From: Methanosarcinaceae archaeon
Lineage (GTDB): Archaea; Halobacteriota; Methanosarcinia; Methanosarcinales; Methanosarcinaceae
Direction: 5' to 3'
Assembly: GCA_020793555.1 (NCBI GenBank)
Contig: DQIO01000323.1
Coordinates: 2,709-8,624, forward strand
Length of the DNA: 5,916 nucleotides
The position numbers and the translations under genes were made by a program. The notes beneath the pieces were generated by a model. That model was not told the DNA's origin and ran no database searches. It worked only from the letters and a program-made list of their open reading frames with translations. This document shows positions 1-5,903 of this stretch, piece after piece. How positions within the stretch are numbered: the stretch's first letter is position 1; each line of letters begins with the position of its first letter.

Positions 1-115
1 GCACATAACAGATCATTATAAACACGTGCCTCATTTTTAATTTTTTTGAAAAATAGTGGAGATAGATTCTGCTTTTACATGCTGTTTGAAATTTCACACA
101 TCAAACTTCATCAAG

Positions 116-211
116 TTAATAAACCTTAACATCGTCTTTATTCTTGTGGGTCTGAAGGAATATATGATTTGCTTTCATACTTTCGTGTACAATAATTGCT
201 TTCTTGTACAT
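116..211 (-). CDS. possible 31-residue small ORF, unrecognised
   Basis: A minus-strand frame opens at an ATG at 211 and closes with TAA at 116-118, giving a 31-residue basic peptide starting MYKKAIIVHESMK. A purine-rich GGGGAGG lies at 214-220, only two bases from the ATG, which is too close for an efficient site; the next in-frame ATG (178) has no visible site. A TATA-like A/T run at about 253-264 on the same strand would start a transcript roughly 25 bases downstream, near 238. I do not recognise the peptide and see no domain. It may equally be chance or the tail of a decayed gene, because the frame stays open upstream to a TAA at 257-259. Low confidence. Confidence 0.15.
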   Translation of the reverse strand: MYKKAIIVHESMKANHIFLQTHKNKDDVKVY

Positions 212-252
212 TACCTCCCCTCGGAAAATTCGGGCCCACCAATTCTCTAAAC

Positions 253-262
253 TTTTTTATTA
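253..262 (+). promoter_or_regulatory. candidate TATA box of the slipin-nfeD operon
   Basis: TTTTTTATTA at 253-262 is an archaeal TATA-like box about 50 bases before the slipin start. Initiation about 25 bases downstream would give a leader of roughly 30 bases containing the AGGAGG site. A second T-rich box at 273-278 would put initiation almost on top of the ribosome binding site, so the first is preferred. It is assigned by composition and spacing only. Confidence 0.4.
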
Positions 263-301
263 AGCAACAACCTTTTATCCTGAAACACTCACTTTAGTTT
301 T

Positions 302-307
302 AGGAGG
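302..307 (+). promoter_or_regulatory. strong Shine-Dalgarno site of the slipin gene
   Basis: AGGAGG lies seven bases before the ATG at 315. It is a full-strength match to the archaeal 16S rRNA tail and fixes the slipin start. Confidence 0.8.
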
Positions 308-314
308 ATGTTAA

Positions 315-1076
315 ATGGCAGGTGAACTTTTATTTCCAGTATTGGTAATTGTTATAGCGATATTATCCCAAGCTCTCAAGATGGTGAAGGAGTATGAACG
401 TGTTGTTATCTTCAGGTTGGGCAGGTTAAGCGGTGTGAAAGGACCCGGTCTTTTCTTAATCATCCCTATAATCGATAGTGTCGTAAAGATCGATCTTCGT
501 GTAGTCACGATAGATGTCCCGAAGCAGGCTGTTATCACAAAAGACAACGTTACTGTAGAAGTGGATGCGGTTGTGTACTACAAAGTTACTGAACCAGCTG
601 CTGCTGTGACTGAAGTGGAGAATTACAGGTTTGCAACATCAATGCTATCCCAGACAACGCTCAGGGATGTCTTGGGTCAGATGGAACTTGATGATGTACT
701 TTCACAACGTGAGGCTATCAACAAAGATATTCAGGAACTGCTTGATGTTTCAACAGATCCCTGGGGTATCAAGGTTACAAGTGTGACACTAAGAGATGTC
801 AGTCTTCCCGATACCATGCTTCGTGCAATTGCAAAACAGGCAGAGGCAGAGCGTGAAAAGCGCGCACGTATCATTTTGGCAGATGGTGAATTCAAGGCTG
901 CCGAAAAGATGAAGGAAGCTGCAAAATTGTACGGGGAAGTGCCTGTGGCTATCAAATTGCGAGAACTCCAGACCTATGCAGAAATTGCAAGAGAGAAGAA
1001 TATGATCATAATCTCTTCATCAACTGAGTTGGGTGAAGTCGCTGCAGTATCGCAGGCTGTTGCGAAGAAAATATAA
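315..1076 (+). CDS. slipin / stomatin-like SPFH-domain membrane protein
   Basis: This 253-residue protein is a membrane-anchored scaffold of the stomatin/prohibitin superfamily. Residues 5-20 form a hydrophobic N-terminal anchor with almost no preceding tail. They are followed by the hallmark slipin start EYERVVIFRLGR (27-38), a GPGLFLIIP turn (43-51) and the SPFH core to about residue 165, including RVVTIDVPKQAVITKDNVTV (63-81). A charged alpha-helical stretch rich in Ala, Glu and Lys (about 168-205) is the usual oligomerising coiled coil. The tail has a short hydrophobic patch, NMIII (229-233). Length is normal for archaeal slipins. The start is fixed by AGGAGG seven bases upstream. It is followed after 24 bases by nfeD, the classical partner. 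In Pyrococcus horikoshii the NfeD protease PH1510 cleaves the stomatin PH1511, so a substrate or partner relationship is likely here. Function beyond membrane organisation is inference. Confidence 0.93.
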   Translation: MAGELLFPVLVIVIAILSQALKMVKEYERVVIFRLGRLSGVKGPGLFLIIPIIDSVVKIDLRVVTIDVPKQAVITKDNVTVEVDAVVYYKVTEPAAAVTEVENYRFATSMLSQTTLRDVLGQMELDDVLSQREAINKDIQELLDVSTDPWGIKVTSVTLRDVSLPDTMLRAIAKQAEAEREKRARIILADGEFKAAEKMKEAAKLYGEVPVAIKLRELQTYAEIAREKNMIIISSSTELGEVAAVSQAVAKKI

Positions 1077-1087
1077 GCGAGTCAAAA

Positions 1088-1093
1088 GGGAGG
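1088..1093 (+). promoter_or_regulatory. Shine-Dalgarno site of nfeD
   Basis: GGGAGG lies seven bases before the nfeD ATG at 1101, inside the 24-base gap after the slipin stop. The short gap and the lack of a TATA box in it indicate co-transcription with the slipin gene. Confidence 0.75.
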
Positions 1094-1100
1094 CAGTATA

Positions 1101-2396
1101 ATGTTTAAAAAATTATATCTCCTCCCAATTATTTGTTTTAGTTTAATTCTTATACTTTCATTCACATGTGCGGGGGAGCCGCAAAAAGTACTTGTTCTTG
1201 ATATTTCAGATTCCATCACTCCGGTATCGGATGACATCGTTTTGGATGCAATTTTAACAGCAGATAGCGAAGGTTTTGAGGCTCTTGTCATTACACTCAA
1301 CACACCGGGTGGCGGACTGGATGAGACGTTCAATATCATTGAATCGATTGACCAGACAGATGTTCCGGTAATTGGATATGTTTATCCCGAAGGTGTGAAA
1401 GCATGGTCTGCAGGCACACTGATATTGATCAGTACGGACATCGCCGCAATGGCACCGCATACCATAATAGGCTCGGCACAACCTGTTGAGATGTCGGCAA
1501 CTGGAATTGAACCGATCGAGGAGTCAAAGATCGTGAATGCCATTGTTGCGCTTGCGCGCGAGAAGGCACTCATGCATGGCAGGAATGAGACTGTTGCCGA
1601 AGAGTTTATCACCAAGAACCTCAACCTAAATGCCGAATCTGCACTGGATGCAGGGGTCATTGAGTTTATTGCACCAACAATCGAGGATCTGCTGGTACAG
1701 ATTGACGGAGAGATCATTAAAGGTAAAACACTCAGTACAAGTGGTGCAGAGATCGAACATTACACCCCATCGGTCAGGCTTTCTTTTATGAATATCATTT
1801 CAAATCCTCTGATATCGTCTATCCTGATGATGCTTGGGATATATGGGGTTGTGTTCGGCATATCCAATCCCGGAGTGGGTGCTGAGATATTTGGTATAAT
1901 TGCAATAACACTGGGACTTATCGGTACGGGCTTTGATGTCAACATCGCGGCGGTCTTCCTTTTGCTTGTCGGGATCGCGTTGTTGGTATTGGAATTCCAG
2001 GCGCCCGGTTTTGGGGTGTTTGGTATTGCGGGCATGATATGCCTGATCGCAGGAAGCATCCTTTTGGTGCCAATGAGTTTCCCGAATTATTATACTCCTG
2101 CCGATTTCCAGAGGAGCCTGATGATATCCGTTGCCGCGCCGACCGTGGTTATCGGTATCGTGATGGTGTTTGCGATATACAAGGTAATGGAAGTCAGGCA
2201 CAGAAAACCCCTTGTCGGAGAAATGATCGGGGATATGGCACAGACTATTGATCCGCTTGAACCCGGAACTACAGGTTTTGTGAGGCATAAGGGCGAGTAC
2301 TGGAAAGCGCGTGCAGATGAGTCTATTACTGAAAAGGAAAAGGTTGAGATTATTGAAAAAGATGGGGTTGTGCTTGTTGTTAAGCGTGTGGAGTGA
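1101..2396 (+). CDS. nfeD: NfeD family membrane-bound serine protease (ClpP-like domain plus OB-fold)
   Basis: This is a full-length 431-residue NfeD (NfeD1b type). Residues 1-23 look like a signal peptide or signal anchor (Lys-Lys then a hydrophobic run). Residues 27-200 are the ClpP/SppA-like protease domain, with the beta-strand LVITLNTPGGGLDE (62-75). A candidate nucleophile is Ser103 in AWSAGT (101-106), and a candidate general base is Lys143 in ESKIVNAI (141-148). These align with the Ser97/Lys138 dyad reported for P. horikoshii PH1510-N. Residues about 230-360 hold four or five membrane helices, the last around 342-360. The C-terminal part (about 371-431) has the size and GTTGFVRHKGEYW pattern (389-401) of the NfeD OB-fold. 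The protease domain should lie outside the membrane. The adjacent slipin is the likely substrate or partner. The gene appears intact, and a nested stem-loop covers its stop codon. Confidence 0.93.
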   Translation: MFKKLYLLPIICFSLILILSFTCAGEPQKVLVLDISDSITPVSDDIVLDAILTADSEGFEALVITLNTPGGGLDETFNIIESIDQTDVPVIGYVYPEGVKAWSAGTLILISTDIAAMAPHTIIGSAQPVEMSATGIEPIEESKIVNAIVALAREKALMHGRNETVAEEFITKNLNLNAESALDAGVIEFIAPTIEDLLVQIDGEIIKGKTLSTSGAEIEHYTPSVRLSFMNIISNPLISSILMMLGIYGVVFGISNPGVGAEIFGIIAITLGLIGTGFDVNIAAVFLLLVGIALLVLEFQAPGFGVFGIAGMICLIAGSILLVPMSFPNYYTPADFQRSLMISVAAPTVVIGIVMVFAIYKVMEVRHRKPLVGEMIGDMAQTIDPLEPGTTGFVRHKGEYWKARADESITEKEKVEIIEKDGVVLVVKRVE

Positions 2397-2434
2397 GAGC
2401 AATACAACCGCCGTCAGGCGGCACATTTCCACAC
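2386..2434 (+). terminator. nested stem-loop at the end of nfeD
   Basis: GTGTGGA (2386-2392) can pair with TCCACAC (2428-2434). Inside it, CCGCC (2408-2412) pairs with GGCGG (2417-2421) around a GTCA loop. The 5' arm overlaps the last nfeD codons. No T-tract follows immediately, so it may be a 3'-end stabiliser rather than the termination point. The first T-run (T6 at 2540-2545) is about 100 bases on. Pairing is seen directly; role is inferred. Confidence 0.45.
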
Positions 2435-2440
2435 TACTGA

Positions 2441-2707
2441 ACCGAAAAATGTAATGTTAAATTCATTTGTATTCACTTATTATTCGATGGTGTTTTATTA
2501 ATTTTCTTCTTAAAAGGATTGGGTTTTGTTGTCACTTGATTTTTTCTAACTGAGTCGCCAGATGTCACTCTAATAGATGTATTACAAGTCTTATCACTAT
2601 TATTTGGAATATTAATCGTATTAGAATTATAACATTACTTTTTACAAATTATCCTGTGGCGTTTTATAATTTATACAGGAATTGAAGTTAAAAGGAATTC
2701 TCTATAA
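2441..2707 (+). pseudogene. possible decayed small membrane-protein gene (PsiE-like?)
   Basis: A single frame runs 88 codons between stops at 2438 and 2705, interrupted only by TGA (2537-2539) and TAA (2630-2632). There is no ATG or GTG start in frame. The pieces read like a membrane protein: LLIFFLKGLGFVV, then SPDVTLIDVLQVLSLL followed by FGILIVLEL, then HYFLQ and RFIIYTGIEV. The order (hydrophobic helix, acidic linker, helix ending in Leu-Glu-Leu, Tyr-Phe, then Arg-Phe-x-x-Tyr-x-Gly-Ile) recalls from memory the phosphate-starvation-inducible PsiE family. An ATG at 2454 in a neighbouring frame could be the old start followed by a frameshift. Random AT-rich sequence also yields hydrophobic residues, so this is tentative. 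Confidence 0.22.
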
Positions 2708-2780
2708 GACAATTCACTTTGATAATTAAAATGAAAACATATGATGTTTAGGCTTATTCTGATTTTTCGTGAATGACTTC

Positions 2781-2789
2781 TTTTTTTTT
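2781..2789 (+). terminator. T9 tract, candidate archaeal oligo-T terminator
   Basis: Nine consecutive T residues on the plus strand, followed by further T-rich sequence to about 2798. Archaeal transcription often ends at such tracts without a hairpin. It lies just before the convergent AIR-related gene and would stop plus-strand read-through from the nfeD side. It would not serve the minus-strand operon. Confidence 0.4.
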
Positions 2790-2799
2790 AATTTTATCG

Positions 2800-2844
2800 T
2801 TGATGGAGGGTTTTGCCGCCTGCGGCGGATTGCCTCGGCATCAA
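2800..2844 (-). terminator. nested GC-rich hairpin downstream of the AIR-related gene
   Basis: TTGATG (2800-2805) can pair with CATCAA (2839-2844), enclosing CCGCC (2816-2820) paired with GGCGG (2824-2828) across a TGC loop. A second mini-hairpin, TGCC/GGCA, lies within 2831-2840 and competes with the outer stem. The element begins about 25 bases after the minus-strand stop. No minus-strand T-tract follows it, so an mRNA 3'-end stabilising or processing role is as likely as termination. Confidence 0.4.
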
Positions 2845-2869
2845 AAATCACTAAACAAATACAGTAAGA

Positions 2870-4192
2870 TCAGGTATTTCGTATCATCTCAACAACGCGC
2901 CGCTTCTTCTCGACAGCATCCTGCGCTGCCCTGTTAATTGCGTTTTTCATCTCATCAAAGTCGCGCGGCTCTTTTTCACCTATCATCTTTTTGATGGGGG
3001 TATATGCGGATTCCCTGAAACGCGGCGTGAAATCATGTATCTCGCCATCGATCATCACTTCTGCACCTGTTCCTTCTTCAACATGCCCAATAATGTCAAT
3101 CTCAACACCTACCTCCCTTACGGTCTGCATGATATCGTCTGCAAATTCGTTGGGTGCGATGATAAGCAATGCGTCAAGTGAAACTCCGAGGTAATCTATT
3201 TCAAGAGATTCGAGCATCTCAAGCACCGGTTTGTTTACCAAAGGACGCATGCGGGATTCCTCAAACACCAGTTTCACACCTGCTGTTCTTGATATCTCCT
3301 TTGCGTCGCCGCGGATGCCGCCGTTGGTGACATCTGTCATGGCGTGGATGTGTTTGGTCAGGCCGGAATCAATGAGTGCTTCACATGCTTCAAGGAACTT
3401 GATATTGATGGTTTCGTCAACGATCTCATGCATGTTGTAATAGAGTGCTGTGGTTGAGATTGTCCCTCCGCCTGCGCCTTCTGTCATGAGGATAACATCC
3501 CCGACCTGTGACTGTATTCGGGATGTGAGTTCGGATGCCGTGCCGACCGCGCCTACGCCGCCTGTCATGCGCTCGCCTATGACCATATCTCCGCCAATGC
3601 GGAGGGTGCTGCCTGTTATGAGCGGGATTCCTGTCAGTTCCGAGACCGTTGTGATGCCTGCGATGTGGTCGAATATCTTTGCGACATCCCCGTCATCAGC
3701 GACATGGATATCCGATAGCAAGGCAACCGGACGCGCGCCCATGGCATATACATCACGAAGAGATGCTCTTGCCACATGGAAACCTGCAAGGAACGGAAAA
3801 TCGCTGAGGCGGGAGTGGATCCCGTCAACTGTTACTATAATGTATTTTTCACTGCCGTTGGTTTTTACCGCGCCTGAGTCGTCAAGGTGGGATGTATCAA
3901 CAACAGCACTCGTTTTTCCGATAACCTCTGCGATCTTTTCATGGGTATAAAAATCACCCATGCCGCGCGATCCGACTCCGAACTGCCCCATTGTGACACC
4001 CGATACCGTTGATGTGAGCACATCGCCGTTGACATTGATTGTTGCTTTAGCTTCGACAATGGCAGCCTTTGCAAGTTCGCGCGCGTGATGAGGTGTGGTT
4101 TTTTTCACTTCAAGTATACGTGCCGTCAGTTTATCCTCAATATCGTGGTCGCCGGCAAGCAGCGCCCGTTTTGCATAGCCTTCTATATCCAT
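2870..4192 (-). CDS. AIR synthase-related protein (PurM/SelD/HypE fold), unknown reaction
   Basis: This 440-residue soluble protein is of the PurM-like ATP-binding superfamily (selenophosphate-synthetase-related group, COG2144-like). Residues 1-60 are a helical extension. The Gly-rich stretch GQFGVGSRGMGD (69-80) is followed by TVDGIHSR (121-128), the metal/phosphate-binding Asp region. Next comes RDVYAMGARPVALLSDIHV (146-164), the PurM/SelD signature helix. MTDVTNGGIRGDAKEIS (285-301) matches the MTDVT segment of SelD and HypE. The last ~40 residues form a charged helix. It lacks the Cys/Sec-Gly catalytic N-terminus of SelD (the only Cys I see is C270) and the Cys-ending tail of HypE, so neither name fits. 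The family typically makes phosphorylated intermediates with ATP; the substrate is unknown. It lies 27 bases after hisH in the same direction, probably in one operon. The start is supported by family-like spacing and a weak AGGGAT site. Confidence 0.85.
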   Translation of the reverse strand: MDIEGYAKRALLAGDHDIEDKLTARILEVKKTTPHHARELAKAAIVEAKATINVNGDVLTSTVSGVTMGQFGVGSRGMGDFYTHEKIAEVIGKTSAVVDTSHLDDSGAVKTNGSEKYIIVTVDGIHSRLSDFPFLAGFHVARASLRDVYAMGARPVALLSDIHVADDGDVAKIFDHIAGITTVSELTGIPLITGSTLRIGGDMVIGERMTGGVGAVGTASELTSRIQSQVGDVILMTEGAGGGTISTTALYYNMHEIVDETINIKFLEACEALIDSGLTKHIHAMTDVTNGGIRGDAKEISRTAGVKLVFEESRMRPLVNKPVLEMLESLEIDYLGVSLDALLIIAPNEFADDIMQTVREVGVEIDIIGHVEEGTGAEVMIDGEIHDFTPRFRESAYTPIKKMIGEKEPRDFDEMKNAINRAAQDAVEKKRRVVEMIRNT

Positions 4193-4219
4193 GATTATCC
4201 CTGTTTGGTTTTAAAAAAA

Positions 4220-4828
4220 TCAACACATTCCGACAAAATTTTTGAGCATCTTAAGCCCGATATCCCCGCTTTTTTCGGGATGGAATTGTGTTCCCATTAC
4301 ATTTTTTACGTCGTTTACAACGGATGCTGCAAATTCGGTACCGTACTTGCAGGATGCAAGTGTGTGTGTAGCATCGGTGTCTACATAATATGAGTGCACG
4401 AAGTACACATAGGTATTATCAGGCACACCTTCAAAGAATGGATGCCCTTGTGTTATGTTGATCGAGTTCCAGCCCATGTGTGGAACTTTCAGGTTGGTGT
4501 GTGGGAAACGGACAACACGACCGGGCACGATGTCGAGACCTTTTGTCAGTCCGCCTTCATCGGACTCGCTCATGAGTATCTGATGTCCCAAACAGATGCC
4601 AAGCATTGGTTTGCCGGAATCCACATACTCGCGGATGACATCGCGCAGTGGCTCGATCTTTTTCATGGCATCAATAAATGCACCGACACCGGGAAGGATT
4701 ACGCCATCGGCATCCAGTATCTCCTGCGGATCGCTTGAGATGATGGGTGATGCGCCTGCATATTCAAGTCCTTTCTGGACACTTCGGAGATTTCCGACCC
4801 CATAATCAATAATCACGATCTTTTTCAT
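4220..4828 (-). CDS. hisH: imidazole glycerol phosphate synthase, glutamine amidotransferase subunit HisH
   Basis: HisH hydrolyses glutamine and channels ammonia to HisF, which converts PRFAR to imidazole glycerol phosphate and AICAR in histidine synthesis. With the ATG at 4828 the protein has 202 residues, normal for the family. It begins MKKIVIIDYGVGNLRSV, the standard HisH opening. Visible motifs are LPGVGAF (oxyanion-strand region, about 45-51), the nucleophile elbow GICLGHQ with Cys79, VPHMGWN (about 115-121), and the triad end FHPEKS with His183 and Glu185. In-frame starts also exist at 4834 (ATG) and 4837 (GTG), but GTGAT at 4833-4837 is a good Shine-Dalgarno element for the ATG at 4828, so that start is preferred. 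It is the first gene of a minus-strand pair with the AIR-related gene. hisF is not in the window. Confidence 0.95.
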   Translation of the reverse strand: MKKIVIIDYGVGNLRSVQKGLEYAGASPIISSDPQEILDADGVILPGVGAFIDAMKKIEPLRDVIREYVDSGKPMLGICLGHQILMSESDEGGLTKGLDIVPGRVVRFPHTNLKVPHMGWNSINITQGHPFFEGVPDNTYVYFVHSYYVDTDATHTLASCKYGTEFAASVVNDVKNVMGTQFHPEKSGDIGLKMLKNFVGMC

Positions 4829-4881
4829 AGGCATCACAAGTATGGTTTTGGTACATCAAGTTAATGTGCAGGGTTATAAGG

Positions 4882-4893
4882 TTTTATATTTTT
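4882..4893 (-). promoter_or_regulatory. candidate TATA box of the hisH operon
   Basis: On the minus strand this reads AAAAATATAAAA. It is centred near 4887, so initiation about 25 bases downstream falls near 4860 and leaves a leader of about 30 bases before the ATG at 4828. It is assigned by sequence and spacing. Confidence 0.5.
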
Positions 4894-4927
4894 GTGACGG
4901 CGGAAAATAGCCACACTTAATTGAAAG

Positions 4928-4937
4928 TTTTATATCT
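4928..4937 (+). promoter_or_regulatory. candidate BRE/TATA promoter of the presenilin-like gene
   Basis: TTTTATATCT follows a purine-rich GAAAG (4923-4927) that fits a BRE. Initiation would be expected near 4957, leaving a leader of nearly 40 bases before the ATG at 4995. It lies about 45 bases from the opposing hisH box, so the two promoters are back to back. Confidence 0.5.
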
Positions 4938-4943
4938 TATCAC

Positions 4944-4955
4944 AATATTAATATT
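4944..4955. promoter_or_regulatory. 12-base palindrome near the presenilin-like gene start site
   Basis: AATATTAATATT is a perfect palindrome placed between the plus-strand TATA box and the predicted start of transcription. A repressor bound there would block initiation. In AT-rich sequence such a palindrome can arise by chance, so an operator role is only a suggestion. Confidence 0.25.
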
Positions 4956-4994
4956 AACAAATATACTGAAACGATACTACGGAGTTTAAAGCTG

Positions 4995-5903
4995 ATGAGT
5001 TCTGAAAAGCCCCCTGAAAAATTAACCCTTTCAAGTTATATGCCACTAGTAGCAATGGCAGGAATTATACTTATTGTGCAGATATTTGCCATTTTTTTAG
5101 CTGCACCAATGCAAGCAGAAGACATGGCCGCTTTTGAAGACCCCGAAGCAACAACAAATTCACTATTATACATCGTTTTTATTTTAGTATTCACATTCAT
5201 GCTCCTTGTTGCAATTAAAAAGAACATGAAATGGATAATCCAGCTCACAATACTGTTGGCAGTTGCATTCACTATATATTATGTGCTCTATGCACTTTTA
5301 GCGATCACACCGATATCAGATTTTACAAACAATGCAATATCAATTTTGTTATCCATTGCCATGACCGTAGTCTTGTACAAGTTTCCTGAATGGTATGTCA
5401 TTGATATTCTTGGACTCATGATCGGTGCAGGTTGTGCCGCAATTTTCGGGATATCACTTGCAATTATACCAACCATTGTGCTTTTAGTATTGTTGGCAGT
5501 ATACGATGCGATATCGGTTTACAAAACAAAACACATGATCGCACTGGCAGACGGTGTGATGGACCTCAAACTTCCGATACTGTTCGTCATCCCCAAACAT
5601 CTCGGATACTCGTTCAGGACAGAAAAATTCGACAAAGAAGGCGAAAGAGAAGCATTTTTCATGGGACTCGGTGATGCCGTGATGCCCACCATACTTGTGG
5701 TATCGGCATACATGTTCATAGAACAGATTGGGCCCGTGCATTATCCTGCACTCGGTGCTATGATCGGAACAATTGTCGGTTTCTTTGCACTTGGAATACT
5801 TGTCATGAAAGGTAAACCACAGGCAGGTCTCCCATTTTTAAACAGCGGCGTCATATTGGGATACGTTGCAGGGTGTTTGCTGTCAGGATCTCCGCTTTAT
5901 TGA
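4995..5903 (+). CDS. presenilin/signal-peptide-peptidase homologue, GxGD intramembrane aspartyl protease (peptidase family A22)
   Basis: A 302-residue polytopic membrane protein with nine predicted helices: about 15-37, 57-74, 80-102, 113-128, 133-153, 155-175, 224-243, 252-271 and 281-298. Catalytic residues are visible. The YD motif (Tyr170-Asp171) lies in helix 6. The GLGD motif (224-227, Asp227) opens helix 7. The intervening loop of about 50 residues corresponds to the presenilin cytosolic loop. The helix-9 PAL site is represented by AGLPFLNSG (277-285); the literal PAL at 251-253 lies at the start of helix 8 and is probably not the functional one. Length matches archaeal PSH proteins such as the crystallised Methanoculleus marisnigri homologue (about 300 residues). 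The family cuts substrate helices within the membrane; the substrate here is unknown. It is a single gene divergent from hisH. A GGAG lies ten bases before the ATG, a somewhat long spacing. Confidence 0.93.
   Translation: MSSEKPPEKLTLSSYMPLVAMAGIILIVQIFAIFLAAPMQAEDMAAFEDPEATTNSLLYIVFILVFTFMLLVAIKKNMKWIIQLTILLAVAFTIYYVLYALLAITPISDFTNNAISILLSIAMTVVLYKFPEWYVIDILGLMIGAGCAAIFGISLAIIPTIVLLVLLAVYDAISVYKTKHMIALADGVMDLKLPILFVIPKHLGYSFRTEKFDKEGEREAFFMGLGDAVMPTILVVSAYMFIEQIGPVHYPALGAMIGTIVGFFALGILVMKGKPQAGLPFLNSGVILGYVAGCLLSGSPLY

Larger units (their letters stand above)
2397..2869. other. AT-rich gap between convergent genes, no intact gene
   Basis: This 473-base stretch separates the converging nfeD and AIR-related genes. 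It holds the stem-loop after nfeD, a broken plus-strand reading frame (2441-2707), a T9 tract (2781-2789) and a GC-rich hairpin next to the AIR-related stop. I found no uninterrupted ORF with a start codon and ribosome binding site. No tRNA-like cloverleaf and no direct repeat array is visible. A TATA-like TTTTATAATTTAT near 2662-2673 has no evident downstream plus-strand gene. Confidence 0.7.

Noticed and set aside
1..34. Minus-strand frame starting at ATG 34 and open to the window edge
   Set aside because: Only about eleven codons are visible with no ribosome binding site, so a truncated gene cannot be supported.
165..242. tRNA-like 3' end (TTCGGGCCCACCA)
   Set aside because: No matching 5' acceptor arm, anticodon arm or D arm can be drawn in the preceding 80 bases; the string is mostly a GGGCCC palindrome.
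56..250. 64-codon plus-strand ORF with a GTG start upstream of the slipin gene
   Set aside because: No ribosome binding site precedes the GTG, the composition (many Cys, Phe, Ile) resembles AT-rich noise, and it overlaps the minus-strand small frame and ends next to the slipin promoter.
1800..2432. Long minus-strand ORF of 210 codons opposite nfeD
   Set aside because: It is a shadow of the nfeD coding frame; its translation is rich in His, Arg, Tyr and Cys without domain character, and the plus-strand NfeD is unambiguous.
3450..3950. 166-codon plus-strand ORF opposite the AIR-related gene
   Set aside because: Antisense shadow of the PurM-fold gene, with a Ser/Pro/Met-rich translation and no ribosome binding site.
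2870..4192. Assignment as selD, hypE or purM
   Set aside because: The catalytic Cys/Sec of SelD and the C-terminal Cys of HypE are absent, and the length exceeds PurM by roughly 100 residues; only the shared fold is supported.
5745..5756. Literal Pro-Ala-Leu at residues 251-253 as the presenilin PAL motif
   Set aside because: It falls at the start of helix 8, directly after the helix 7-8 loop; the position equivalent to the presenilin PAL is the AGLP at residues 277-280 before helix 9.
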